Origin: Ktedonobacter robiniae
Lineage (GTDB): Bacteria; Chloroflexota; Ktedonobacteria; Ktedonobacterales; Ktedonobacteraceae
Direction of reading: 5' to 3'
Assembly (NCBI RefSeq): GCF_016587375.1
Contig: NZ_BNJG01000002.1
Span: 2,480,001-2,544,000, forward strand
Length of the DNA stretch: 64,000 nt
Of this stretch, positions 44,476 through 52,471 are shown in pieces. The position numbers and the translations under genes were made by a program. Position 1 is the first letter of the stretch, and each line of letters starts with the position of its first letter. The notes under the pieces are model-generated. The model ran no database searches. It was not told where the DNA came from and worked only from the letters and a program-made list of their open reading frames with translations.

Positions 44476-45610
44476 TTACTGCGTTACTCCCCAGAGACGA
44501 ACCGTTGCATCGTCGCTGCCAGTAGCAATAATGGTACCCGAAGGCGACCAGCTCCCTGTAAATATACCTGAGTTGTGTCCCTGAATGGTGGCCAACTCTT
44601 GTCCGTTTTGCACTTCCCAGAGCTGTACCAGGCCATAGGCGCGTGCGGTCGCCAGGAGAGAGGCATCAGGCGACCACATGATGGGATATGCCCAGCCCGC
44701 ATCTGTATGACCGGTTAGAACACGTACAAGTTTGCCTTGTGCGTCCCAGACCTGGACAGTTCCAGCGTCGTTTGATGTAGCAACAAACTGTCCATCTGGC
44801 GAGTAAGCGACGCCATTGGGCTGGTCCTGGGGTGGGAGCTGGTGGATAATCTTACGACTTTGGGTATCCCACATAAATGTGTATTTATCATAGCGATTCG
44901 AGACGATATGGCGCCCATCAGGGGACCAGGCCACACCCCAGACCGCATAAGGATAGCGTCCGCCTGAGCTTACAGACTGGCCGGGTTCCCTCCCAAAGCC
45001 CAAGATTTTTTCCGTTTGTGGTATCCCAGAGAAGAAGCGCGCCATCGGCATTCCCCGCTACCAGTTGCTTTGATGTAGGGGACCATGCCACGCTCAATAG
45101 TTCTGGTCGAGGATGCGTCGATGTTGTTTGCCAGTTCAATAGTCTCTGGGTCTGTCTGTTGGCGGTTTGCCAGATCTGCACTATGCCTTTGTCGCCAGCA
45201 GCTGCCAGAGAGGTGCCATCGGATGACCAGGCCATCCCATTGATGCTACCTGTTTTTCCTTGTAATGTGGCAACCTGTTTCAAGGAGGCGCTCTGCCAGA
45301 TCTGAATGTGTTCGCCTGGAGCCACGGCCAGGAAGCTTCCATCAGGCGACCAGCAGAGTCCGCGCACCTTGTCCTGCAAATTCTCCAGGACGCCGATTTG
45401 TGCCAGATTGTGGGCATTGGAGGCGATGATAGGCTTGAGCGTTGGGCGTGGTGTCGGTGTTGTTGGAATTTTTACAGGCGCGGGGGACTGGCAAGCGGAG
45501 ACGAGGATGCTCATCGTTGCCAGAGAGCAGAAGTGACGCCTGGAATATACTGGCTGGAAGAAGGGCTTTGCTCTGCTTGAGTGTATGTGAAGGAAACCAT
45601 CCTGTTTCAT
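44476..45610 (-). pseudogene. Tat-exported WD40 lipoprotein, frameshifted
   Basis: The first frame (ATG 45610, AGGGAGGT 8 bases upstream) has a twin-arginine plus lipobox signal: SRRHFCSLATMSILVSAC with lipid Cys40, a TPTPRPTLKP linker and WD40 blades (VRGLCWSPDGSFLAVAPGEH; INGMAWSSDGTSLAAAGDKG; LSVAWSPTSKQLVAGNADGA then LLLWD). Between about 44925 and 45010 homology shifts to another frame with four more blades (WGVAWSPDGRHIVSNRYDKY ... ATGSDDATVRLWGV) to 44476. The joined product would be a seven- or eight-bladed propeller lipoprotein of about 378 residues. Confidence 0.8.
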
Positions 45611-45656
45611 AAAAAAAGAACCTCCCTGTATACTCGTTATGTGAGTAAGTACGTGG

Positions 45657-46232
45657 CTATCCCTGCTCTGCTTCCTGTCGAGAATGGTTTGTCAACTGCT
45701 CTACCATCCAACGGCACCAGTCGACTGAGGCTTGCTCCGCGTACACGCCCGCATGGAGAGTCGCATAATTGCCAAAATCGGGCAGCGTAATATCCAGTTG
45801 CTCGCCATGCTCGTGCTTGATTCGGGTCAGGATGTGTTCATACTCAGCCAGGCGTGCAGCGTGTAACTCCTGCTGTTGCCGAAACAACGCGATAGCCTGC
45901 GTGGGATCAGCTAGCCAGATGGCGTAAGCTTTGAGCACAAGCTCGTCGCGCGGTGGAGATGGTTCAATGGGTGAGGTTACCCATGTGCGTAAGGCTGCGA
46001 GACCACTCTCTGTCACGGAGAACAGCCTCTTGGCCGGGCGAGTAGGTTGTGCGACCACTTGCGCGGTAATAAATCCCTCCTCTTCCAGGCGTGCCAACTC
46101 ACTGTAGATGTGGCTGGAATGAGCGGTCCAGAAGAAACCAATAGGTCGTTTAAGGCGTTGAGCCAGGTCATAGCCAGAGGACTCCTGGCGAGCGAGAAGT
46201 GCCAGAAGAGCGTAGCCTAGAGTCGTGATAAT
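45657..46232 (-). CDS. PadR family regulator with no canonical start codon
   Basis: The winged helix reads TTLGYALLALLARQESSGYD, LAQRLKRPIGFFWTAHSSHI and YSELARLEEEGFITAQ, followed by the PadR C-terminal helices (Vir-type) to 45657. An ATG at 46097 would cut the DNA-binding domain in half. Upstream, the only well-placed signal is GGAGGAG (46237-46243), followed by AAAG-ATT-ATC; no ATG, GTG or TTG exists in frame. The start may be ATT (46232) or ATC (46229), or the original start codon has been lost. Confidence 0.75.
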   Translation of the reverse strand: MITTLGYALLALLARQESSGYDLAQRLKRPIGFFWTAHSSHIYSELARLEEEGFITAQVVAQPTRPAKRLFSVTESGLAALRTWVTSPIEPSPPRDELVLKAYAIWLADPTQAIALFRQQQELHAARLAEYEHILTRIKHEHGEQLDITLPDFGNYATLHAGVYAEQASVDWCRWMVEQLTNHSRQEAEQG

Positions 46233-46233
46233 C

Positions 46234-46291
46234 TTTCTCCTCCAATATGCTATTATTTCAATATTGGAATAATAGCATATTGGAGGAGAAA
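46234..46291. promoter_or_regulatory. Perfect 24-bp palindrome covering the padR ribosome binding site
   Basis: 46234-46257 and 46268-46291 are exact reverse complements (arm contains TCTCCTCCAATATGCTATTA), with a 10-base centre. It includes the GGAGGAG of the PadR gene and a mirror copy facing the other way with no gene behind it. Likely a PadR operator or RNA hairpin that hides the ribosome binding site. Confidence 0.6.
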
Positions 46292-46309
46292 AGAGAAGCG
46301 GGAAGGTAG

Positions 46310-46345
46310 AAGGACCGGGTCACCGCGAACGGTGACCCGGTCCTT
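46310..46345 (-). terminator. GC-rich 16-bp hairpin
   Basis: AAGGACCGGGTCACCG and its exact reverse complement flank a CGAA loop. It lies downstream of the small membrane protein gene (stop 46426) and upstream of PadR, so it probably ends the former transcript. Confidence 0.6.
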
Positions 46346-46425
46346 CGCAACTAGCGACCTTATTTAGTGGCGCTAATCATTAGGTTTGAGCTTTTTTAAC
46401 AGCTTGTCTTTAGCACTCTAGCAGG

Positions 46426-46779
46426 CTAGGCGCTCTCCAGGTAGCTGCCTTTGGGGCTAATGTAGGCGCAGAGGTAGTCGCCGCGCTGGCAGCGGGGAAG
46501 GCCGTTCTTGAGACCGCTGGAGATGCGCAGCGCGTTCCCGCTGGCCTGGTCGTTCCATTCGGCGATGACCTCGTAGCGCCAGCGACCGACCGCAGTTGGT
46601 ATGTTATAGAGTGGGATATCTTGCACTTGTTTCGTTGCTTGATAGTAGTTGACCTGGACAACCCTGACCAGGACACGCCTGCCTGTACGCCGAATGCGGT
46701 AGCGCTTCCCATAGTTGGCGAGCAGCAGGCAGACACCCAGTATGCCTACCATGATGAGGAGTAGAAGTGTATCAGGCAT
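46426..46779 (-). CDS. Small single-pass membrane protein
   Basis: 117 residues from ATG 46779 (GGAGGG 8-9 bases upstream). An N-terminal helix TLLLLIMVGILGVCLLLANY (4-23) is followed by RIRRTGRRVLVRVVQVNYYQ and a strand-rich tail (WRYEVIAEWNDQ). The RRVxxxVxxV pattern resembles DUF3592-like domains of membrane proteins. The frame is open far upstream only because it runs antisense to the dehalogenase gene. Confidence 0.65.
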   Translation of the reverse strand: MPDTLLLLIMVGILGVCLLLANYGKRYRIRRTGRRVLVRVVQVNYYQATKQVQDIPLYNIPTAVGRWRYEVIAEWNDQASGNALRISSGLKNGLPRCQRGDYLCAYISPKGSYLESA

Positions 46780-46887
46780 TGCGGTATCCCTCCAGACACA
46801 ACTTTGTGTCCCTTTTCTTCGTGCGCGAGAAGTGCTACATTTGGTAGAAGATAGTATACCACTTATCGCACGAAGAAAGAAGGAACT

Positions 46888-47775
46888 ATGGAAGTACTTC
46901 GCACGCCGGACGAGCGCTTCATCAACCTGCCTGATTATCCCTTTGAGCCGCACTACCTGGAGGTGGATGGCCTGCGCGTTCACTATATCGATGAGGGGCC
47001 GCGCGAGGCTGCGTCGGTTCTTTTGCTGCATGGTGAGCCTTCTTGGTCGTATTTGTACCGCAAGATGGTTCCCTTGCTGTCCGCCGCTGGACATCGTGTT
47101 ATCGCTCCCGATCTTGTCGGCTTTGGTCGCTCGGATAAGCCCACGCAGCGCGAGGACTATACCTATAAGCGTCATGTCGACTGGATGCACGGTGTCTTGA
47201 ACGCGCTCGATCTGCGCCAGGTAACGCTCTTCTGCCAGGACTGGGGCGGGTTGATTGGCTTGCGCCTCGTGGGAGAGCAACCGGAGCGCTTCGCCCGCGT
47301 TATCGCCGCCAATACCTTCCTGCCCACAGGCGACCAGCCGCCCAGCGAGGCCTTCCTGCACTGGCAGCGCATGTCGCAGACCTTCCAGGGCTTTCAAGCG
47401 GGCCGTGTCGTCAAGGGCGGTTGCGTGACGCCCCTTGCGCCCGAGGAGGTTGCCGCCTATGACGCTCCCTTCCCCGATGAGAGCTATATGGCAGGGGCGC
47501 TTCAGTTCCCGCTGCTCGTGCCTACAAAGCCTGATGACCCTGCCACCGAGGCCAATCGCGCCGCCTGGGAGGTCCTGCGCCGCTGGGAGAAACCCTTCCT
47601 GACAGCTTTTAGCGATAGCGATCCCATCACACGTGGCGGAGACGCGGTCTTGCAGGCTCTCATCCCCAGTGCCAAGGGTCAGCCTCATACCACTATTACC
47701 AACGCAGGCCACTTTCTGCAAGAAGACAAAGGCCCCGATCTCGCCCGCATCATTAACGAGTTTATTGCCGGGTAA
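46888..47775 (+). CDS. Haloalkane dehalogenase (HLD-I type)
   Basis: A 295-residue alpha/beta hydrolase. Motifs: LLHGEPSWSYLYRKM (47-60), nucleophile Asp118 in FCQDWGGL with the halide-binding Trp119, acid Asp245 in FSDSDPIT and His275 in AGHFLQED. The HGEPxWSYLYRKM segment and acid position after strand 7 match Xanthobacter DhlA-type subfamily I. It converts haloalkanes to alcohols and halide. AAGGAA precedes the ATG. Physiological substrate unknown. Confidence 0.9.
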   Translation: MEVLRTPDERFINLPDYPFEPHYLEVDGLRVHYIDEGPREAASVLLLHGEPSWSYLYRKMVPLLSAAGHRVIAPDLVGFGRSDKPTQREDYTYKRHVDWMHGVLNALDLRQVTLFCQDWGGLIGLRLVGEQPERFARVIAANTFLPTGDQPPSEAFLHWQRMSQTFQGFQAGRVVKGGCVTPLAPEEVAAYDAPFPDESYMAGALQFPLLVPTKPDDPATEANRAAWEVLRRWEKPFLTAFSDSDPITRGGDAVLQALIPSAKGQPHTTITNAGHFLQEDKGPDLARIINEFIAG

Positions 47776-47790
47776 AGATGTAATAGAGGC

Positions 47791-47875
47791 GAGATGCGCT
47801 ACTGACGTACGCACCTACGCTCCCCAGCCCATGTGCGTGCGCCCAGCGTAGGCGCGTACGTCAGTAGCGCATCTC
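47791..47875. repeat. REP-like palindrome, GTACGYCAGTAGCG family, copy 1
   Basis: Arms 47791-47821 and 47845-47875 pair over 31 bases with one mismatch around a 23-base loop. They contain GCGTACGTCAGTAGCGC, a variant of the sequence at 52444, 57193 and 61001. The right arm overlaps the last codons and stop of the WYL gene; the left arm lies 16 bases after the dehalogenase stop. Confidence 0.65.
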
Positions 47876-48829
47876 CTCACTCTCTGTGTAACTAACCAGT
47901 TTGTGGGCATGCTGGCGCAGGACCTCGCATAACTCAGGTGGGCGCTGGATGGTGAAAGACATGTCCAGGCCTGCCAGCAGGCGGGCCATCCAGGGCAGAT
48001 CTTCGACCTCGACTCGCAAGAGAACTCCGCCCGCTACCTCCGTAAAGAAGGCTTTTGGGATGTGTGTCTGCCGTTGGGCCTCATCTAGGGTTGCCTCCAA
48101 TCTTACCTCGATCTGCCATACCCTCGGTACTGAGGCAAGTGCCTGTTGCACCGCTTCTAGGGCGGGAAAGTTGATCCGTGGGGGAAAGGTTTCAGTAGTC
48201 ATCTCGATATGCTCGATCCGGTCCAGGCGAAAGAGGCGTTCACCTTCACGCAAGTGGCAATAGCCGATGGTGTACCAGAAGCCCCTGTGATAGGCGACTC
48301 CATAGGGATCAAAGTCTCGTTCCGTTACCTCCGAACGCGGCGAGCGATAGTGCAGGTGTACCCGTCGCCCTTCCTGAATTGCTGAACTGAGGACCATTAC
48401 CGCCAGGCCCGAGGGTGCCTCCGATGTGGCTCCGCTCTCGAAGGCCACTGTCTGCGCGACTGCCTGGATGCGTGAGCGGGTCTCGCTCGGTAGGACGCGC
48501 TCAACCTTGGCCAGCACCCCCTCAAAAGAGGGAACACTCCTTGATAGCCCCGATTGACGAGCCACCAGCAACGAGAGCGTCAATGCCAGGGCCTCATCCT
48601 CTGTAAAGATTAGTGGTGGGAGTTTGTAGCCAGCTCGCAGGCGGTAGGCTCCATAGCGCCCCCGTTCAGCCTCCACAGGAATGCCCAGGTCAACCAGGGT
48701 CTCAATATAGTTGCGAACCGTGCGGACATCCACCTCCAGCCGACGCGCCAGCTCCGCGCCGGTCATGCGTCCATGCGCCTGAAGAAGTTCTAAGACCGTC
48801 AGCACGCGAGCCGTTGGGCGATAGACCAA
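47861..48829 (-). CDS. HTH and WYL domain transcriptional regulator, TTG start
   Basis: 322 residues from a TTG at 48829 with AGGAGCAGGAAA upstream. N-terminal DeoR-like HTH (AELARRLEVDVRTVRNYIET then LVDLGIPVEAERGRYGAYRL), central WYL domain (about 140-215: HLHYRSPRSEVTERDFDPYG, GFWYTIGYCHLREGERLFRL then DRIEHIE) and a WCX-type C-terminus. This YafY-like architecture regulates diverse genes through small-ligand or nucleic-acid sensing. Diverges from the monooxygenase/ADH pair. Confidence 0.9.
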   Translation of the reverse strand: MVYRPTARVLTVLELLQAHGRMTGAELARRLEVDVRTVRNYIETLVDLGIPVEAERGRYGAYRLRAGYKLPPLIFTEDEALALTLSLLVARQSGLSRSVPSFEGVLAKVERVLPSETRSRIQAVAQTVAFESGATSEAPSGLAVMVLSSAIQEGRRVHLHYRSPRSEVTERDFDPYGVAYHRGFWYTIGYCHLREGERLFRLDRIEHIEMTTETFPPRINFPALEAVQQALASVPRVWQIEVRLEATLDEAQRQTHIPKAFFTEVAGGVLLRVEVEDLPWMARLLAGLDMSFTIQRPPELCEVLRQHAHKLVSYTESEEMRY

Positions 48830-48944
48830 TTTCCTGCTCCTATCTCAAAGTGCCTTTAATTAGGAACGATTCTATCAGCTTATCAGGCTACAATCAAGCA
48901 TGTAGAGGATAAATGCTGTATCAGAAAGGAACAGGAAGATATAT

Positions 48945-49268
48945 ATGTATGCTGTGATGCGAAAAATCAAGGTCCAGCCACATTTGATAGACACGCTGAC
49001 GCAAAAGACAAGGGACGTCTTTGTGCCAGTTCTCAAGAATGAGCCAGGGTTTATTGAGTTTATTGTGGTTCAGGTTGGAGAGGGTGAGGCGGTGAGTATC
49101 AGCATCTTTGAGACGCAGGAGGCGGCCGAAGAAGGCAATAGAAAGGCCTTCGCATGGGCCGGGAAGCATCTCTTCCCCCTGGCTGAGGGACCAGCTGAGA
49201 TTGTAGGTCTGGGCAAGCTTCTACTCTATCAGCAAAAAGAAGCTGCAGGAGAAAAGAGTATCTCATGA
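48945..49268 (+). CDS. Antibiotic biosynthesis monooxygenase-like (ABM) protein
   Basis: A 107-residue ferredoxin-like alpha/beta protein: MYAVMRKIKVQPHLIDTLTQ, EPGFIEFIVVQVGEGEAVSI then SIFETQEAAEEGNRKAFAWA. It matches the dimeric ABM/YgiN-like domain fold, linked to quinone or polyketide oxidation. Overlaps the next gene's start by 4 bases (ATGA), so it is coupled to the zinc-less alcohol dehydrogenase. Confidence 0.8.
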   Translation: MYAVMRKIKVQPHLIDTLTQKTRDVFVPVLKNEPGFIEFIVVQVGEGEAVSISIFETQEAAEEGNRKAFAWAGKHLFPLAEGPAEIVGLGKLLLYQQKEAAGEKSIS

Positions 49269-50284
49269 AAAGCTATCATATAAACATGGGCGCAGGCCTT
49301 GAGGGGCTTGTAATGAGGGAACAAGAAGTACCAGTACCTGGCTCGCGCGAAGTACTGGTGAGAGTGCGAGCCTGCTCACTCAATGCACGAGAACTGCTGA
49401 TCCTGCTGCTTGGCTACTATCCCTTGCCTGTGCGACCAGATGTGATCCCGGTCTCCGATGGTGCTGGAGAGGTCGTAGCCATCGGTGAGGGTGTGAAGAG
49501 TGTCAAGGTAGGTGACCGCGTGGCTGGCGTTGTCTTCCCTCGTTGGATTGACGGTCGCTTTCAGGCGGAGGTCGCCGACCAGCTTGGTGGTTCGCTGGAT
49601 GGCATGCTGACGGAATACGCCCTTTTGTCAGAGGATGGAGTCGTTCCCATCCCGGATCATCTCTCTTTTGAGGAAGCGGCGTCCCTTCCCTGTGCCGCGC
49701 TCACCGCCTGGAATGCTCTCACTGGTGGGATGGGACTCCAGGTTGGCGACAGTGTGCTCACCTTGGGATCAGGAGGAGTCTCGCTCTTTGCCCTCCAACT
49801 CGCCAAAATCGCTGGCGCACGGGTCATAGCGACCACTTCGAGTGCGGAGAAGGCCGAGCGGCTCAAGGCGCTGGGGGCGGATCACGTGATCAACTACCGC
49901 ACGACGCCTGATTGGCATCTCGCGGTGCGCGAATTAACGGGTGGGCGAGGTGTCGATCACGTGGTCGAGGTCGGCGGGCCCGGTACAATCGTCAAGTCGA
50001 TCAGTGCGACCAGGATCGCGGGAGAGATTGCCGTGATCGGATCGGTGGCGCGCGACAACACAGACGATAGAGGAATTCACCGCTCCGTCTTCATGGGGAC
50101 CGCTACCCTGCGAGGTATCTCCCTTGGCAGCCGTGCGCAGTTTCTCGCCATGAACCGCGCCATCGCCGCCAATGGTATGAGGCCAGTCATCGACCGCGTG
50201 TTTCCTTTCGCGGAGGCGAAAGCCGCCTATCAGTATTACAGCGAAGTCCAGCCCTTCGGCAAAGTAATTATTAGCCTGAGTTAA
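49265..50284 (+). CDS. Zinc-less NAD(P)-dependent alcohol dehydrogenase/quinone reductase-like (MDR)
   Basis: 339 residues of the medium-chain dehydrogenase superfamily. GroES-like N-domain (VLVRVRACSLNARELLILLL; GAGEVVAIGEGVKSVKVGDR) without zinc-ligand cysteines, and a Rossmann domain with LTLGSGGVSLFALQLAKIAG. C-terminus AKAAYQYYSEVQPFGKVIIS. Similar to QOR-like and secondary-alcohol reductases. Divergent WYL regulator is the likely controller. Confidence 0.9.
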   Translation: MKSYHINMGAGLEGLVMREQEVPVPGSREVLVRVRACSLNARELLILLLGYYPLPVRPDVIPVSDGAGEVVAIGEGVKSVKVGDRVAGVVFPRWIDGRFQAEVADQLGGSLDGMLTEYALLSEDGVVPIPDHLSFEEAASLPCAALTAWNALTGGMGLQVGDSVLTLGSGGVSLFALQLAKIAGARVIATTSSAEKAERLKALGADHVINYRTTPDWHLAVRELTGGRGVDHVVEVGGPGTIVKSISATRIAGEIAVIGSVARDNTDDRGIHRSVFMGTATLRGISLGSRAQFLAMNRAIAANGMRPVIDRVFPFAEAKAAYQYYSEVQPFGKVIISLS

Positions 50285-50314
50285 GGCTTTTTACTGAACA
50301 TCCGCTGTTTGTTG

Positions 50315-50368
50315 ATAATGAGGATGCGGGTTGATAGCTCTAGAGCTATCAACCCGCATCCTCATTAT
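50315..50368. terminator. Perfect 54-base palindrome
   Basis: 50315-50341 and 50342-50368 are exact reverse complements with no spacer (centre AGCTCTAGAGCT). It lies between the convergent MDR (stop 50284) and BtrH-like (stop 50445) genes. Confidence 0.65.
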
Positions 50369-50444
50369 TATTCTTGGCACCATTGTTCTGTGTTCATGCT
50401 CATCGTTGGCTGGTTCGCATGAACTTCCCGAGCTCCAACCATGC

Positions 50445-51374
50445 TCAAGCAAGCGCGGCGATAAACTTCTCCTCACGCTCCGCCAGGTGTTCCAGCAATT
50501 CAGGCAAGAAAGCTCGTTTGTTGGCTACGGATGCGTGCTGGAGCTGGCCATAGAGCTGGCACTCTTCCCAACGGATGGCTGCGGCTGTGGGAAGCTTTTC
50601 ACGAAGGAAGAAGGCGCTATCCAGACAGCGTTGTGCCGATACTTGCCAGCTAAAGTATGGCAATGGCCCCAGGCCAATCTCTGGCCATGCCTGGAGATCG
50701 CCTGCCAGGGTACGCATAGCGGTGGGACCATAGAAGGCCGTGGGTCCACCGGGAAACAGTTCTCCTGCCTCGCACTCAACGTTCTCGCGGGCGCGGGCCA
50801 GCGTCTTTTCCCAGATCTCTTCCTCAGTTGGCGGCTTCCCCTGTGCTCCGATTTGCCATAAACCGTAGGGTTTGCCCGTGTAGATGTCGCGCTGCCAGGC
50901 AGCCAGAAAGTCGCTCAACGGGAGGGGGGTAGCCACATAGCCTGCTGGATCGTGGACAATCACCGCGTCGGACTGCAAAGCCAGTACCACAATGGCATGG
51001 TCGCTGCTATAGAGTTGGGTATGATTAGGTATGTACGTGAGATATCCCATATCGAGCATGCCAGCCACGACCGGACCCGACTTCAGCGCGTCCTCCAGGC
51101 TGGCCAGCGCGGCAGCGTCATTCGGGGAACTCGTATAGGTGTAGCTATAATTCAAAGTACGTAGCAGGTGTTCGCCTGCGCGATGATATACATAGCCATC
51201 GACGGCAAAAAGGCTCTGCTTATCGCGAATATACACAAAACCGAATGGTTCGCCACTTACACATTCCAACCACTCAACAGGATACGTATGCCCCTGATGG
51301 GCCAGAACCATCTGTAAACTTTTTATCAGACAATAGCTCATTCGTCCCTCAAAGGGAACCAGTGGAAGTGTCAT
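50445..51374 (-). CDS. BtrH/C39-like cysteine-peptidase-fold protein
   Basis: 309 residues. The N-terminal half has the papain-like arrangement of BtrH N-terminal/NlpC-C39-type domains: MSYCLIKSLQMVL (Cys15), SSDHAIVVLALQ (His126) and VIVHDPAGYVATP (Asp142). In butirosin synthesis BtrH is an acyltransferase; the present substrate is unknown. The C-terminal 130 residues are helical (LREKLPTAAAIRWEECQLYG). CAGGAGAG precedes the ATG. Confidence 0.65.
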   Translation of the reverse strand: MTLPLVPFEGRMSYCLIKSLQMVLAHQGHTYPVEWLECVSGEPFGFVYIRDKQSLFAVDGYVYHRAGEHLLRTLNYSYTYTSSPNDAAALASLEDALKSGPVVAGMLDMGYLTYIPNHTQLYSSDHAIVVLALQSDAVIVHDPAGYVATPLPLSDFLAAWQRDIYTGKPYGLWQIGAQGKPPTEEEIWEKTLARARENVECEAGELFPGGPTAFYGPTAMRTLAGDLQAWPEIGLGPLPYFSWQVSAQRCLDSAFFLREKLPTAAAIRWEECQLYGQLQHASVANKRAFLPELLEHLAEREEKFIAALA

Positions 51375-51401
51375 CGTAATCTCTCCTGTTTCTGGAATAC
51401 G

Positions 51402-52226
51402 TTAGCTCACATCGCAAGCGGGCCGCAGAGGATACTGGATTTCGGTAATGTAGGACGCCGGATCGTCTGTGTGCGTTGGATTGAGGTGATAAATCTCGCG
51501 GCATGGTCCCGCTATGCGATAGCTGCTTGTCGAGAGCCAGCGATCCAGCGCGCTATAAGCGCTGCTGATGTTTCTATAATCACCGCGATAAATGACGCAC
51601 GCGACCTGCTCCCCGCCCGCAAGCCTTTCACAGCAGAGATCGGCCAGGGAAGGAGGCAAAGCAGTGACTGACATGCCCACAAAAAGATCAAATCCTTCAT
51701 CCAGTTGACTCTCATCATAATAGAGATGGATCAGAGGGCCACTTGAGACTACCCCGTGTTGCTCGCAATGGCGCATGACCATTTGTGCGAAAGGGCCAAT
51801 CTCTGCGGTTGTCGCGACGCACTGGCGGAGACCAACCAGCGTAAGCGGCTCGGTCTGTTTGAGCGCGACATCGTACAGCGGAACACGGTCAGCGTCGGCC
51901 AGTTGCTGTGTGCGTGCAATCATGCGCTGGAGACGCGCCTGCTCATCCGCAACGAGTTGCTCCTGAGCCGCTATCCGCTGGTGCAGCAGTGCCTCGACCG
52001 TCTTCGTGTCGTAGGTTTGCAGCAACCGTGCGATTTCTTCCAGCGTAAAGCCGCAGTCTTTGAGCGCCAGAATACGCACCATATCGACCAGTTGCCCGAT
52101 TTCATACAAGCGGTAGCCGCTCTCTGGATAGATCCGCGCTGGCCGCAGCACGTTCAGTGCGTCATAGTGTCGCAACGTTTTTATCGATACCTGACTGAGA
52201 CGCGCAAATTCTCCAATCTTGAGCAT
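51402..52226 (-). CDS. MerR family regulator with GyrI-like effector domain (BmrR-like)
   Basis: 274 residues. N-terminal MerR winged helix (MLKIGEFARLSQVSIKTLRH then YDALNVLRPARIYPESGYRL), a coiled-coil dimer helix (about 75-115) and a C-terminal GyrI/BmrR-like ligand domain (about 125-270). Such regulators sense amphipathic drugs. Its own promoter carries the MerR-type dyad (52255-52285). No drug pump lies directly downstream; BtrH-like 51374 is next, 27 bases away, and may be the target. Confidence 0.9.
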   Translation of the reverse strand: MLKIGEFARLSQVSIKTLRHYDALNVLRPARIYPESGYRLYEIGQLVDMVRILALKDCGFTLEEIARLLQTYDTKTVEALLHQRIAAQEQLVADEQARLQRMIARTQQLADADRVPLYDVALKQTEPLTLVGLRQCVATTAEIGPFAQMVMRHCEQHGVVSSGPLIHLYYDESQLDEGFDLFVGMSVTALPPSLADLCCERLAGGEQVACVIYRGDYRNISSAYSALDRWLSTSSYRIAGPCREIYHLNPTHTDDPASYITEIQYPLRPACDVS

Positions 52227-52254
52227 AACCTTCTCTTCCTCCGCTTCTAAAGAG

Positions 52255-52285
52255 AGCTTACATCCTCCCCTTAGGGGAGAGTCAA
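52255..52285 (-). promoter_or_regulatory. MerR-type promoter of the BmrR-like gene
   Basis: On the minus strand: -35 TTGACT (52280-52285), a 19-base spacer (52261-52279) and -10 TAAGCT (52255-52260). The spacer holds the dyad CTCCCC-TAA-GGGGAG. This is the layout of BmrR/MtaN-type autoregulated promoters. Confidence 0.75.
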
Positions 52286-52338
52286 GGGAAAAGTGAACTA
52301 TCTTTTGATGTGGCTAAAGAAATTACTTCATAGTATAT

Positions 52339-52408
52339 AGCGGGAAAGATGATGTATAGGATAGAGGGAAAGATGGTATATAGGATAGCGGGAAAGATGA
52401 TGTATGGG
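52339..52408. repeat. Three tandem 24-base repeats
   Basis: Units at 52339-52362, 52363-52386 and 52387-52408 follow AGCGGGAAAGATGATGTATA-GGAT with few changes; the last is partial. They lie between the MerR promoter and the LLM gene. No known role; could be a slipped-strand minisatellite. Confidence 0.6.
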
Positions 52409-52422
52409 GACGTTGTACCTGA

Positions 52423-52470
52423 TACGCGGCTATCTCCCCTGGAGAAGTAGCCGCGTACGCCAGTAGCGGG
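52423..52470. repeat. REP-like palindrome, GTACGCCAGTAGCG family, partial copy
   Basis: TACGCGGCTATCT (52423-52435) pairs with AGAAGTAGCCGCGTA (52443-52457) imperfectly; the right side continues as CGCCAGTAGCGGG, the family core. It lies just after the LLM oxidoreductase stop (minus strand). Confidence 0.5.
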
Positions 52471-52471
52471 T

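Noticed and set aside
46780..47814. Long open minus-strand frame opposite the haloalkane dehalogenase
   Set aside because: It is the antisense shadow of a well-supported gene; only its 3' part (46426-46779) has its own ribosome binding site and plausible protein.
52339..52408. Possible CRISPR array
   Set aside because: The 24-base units are contiguous with no spacers and no cas genes are near.
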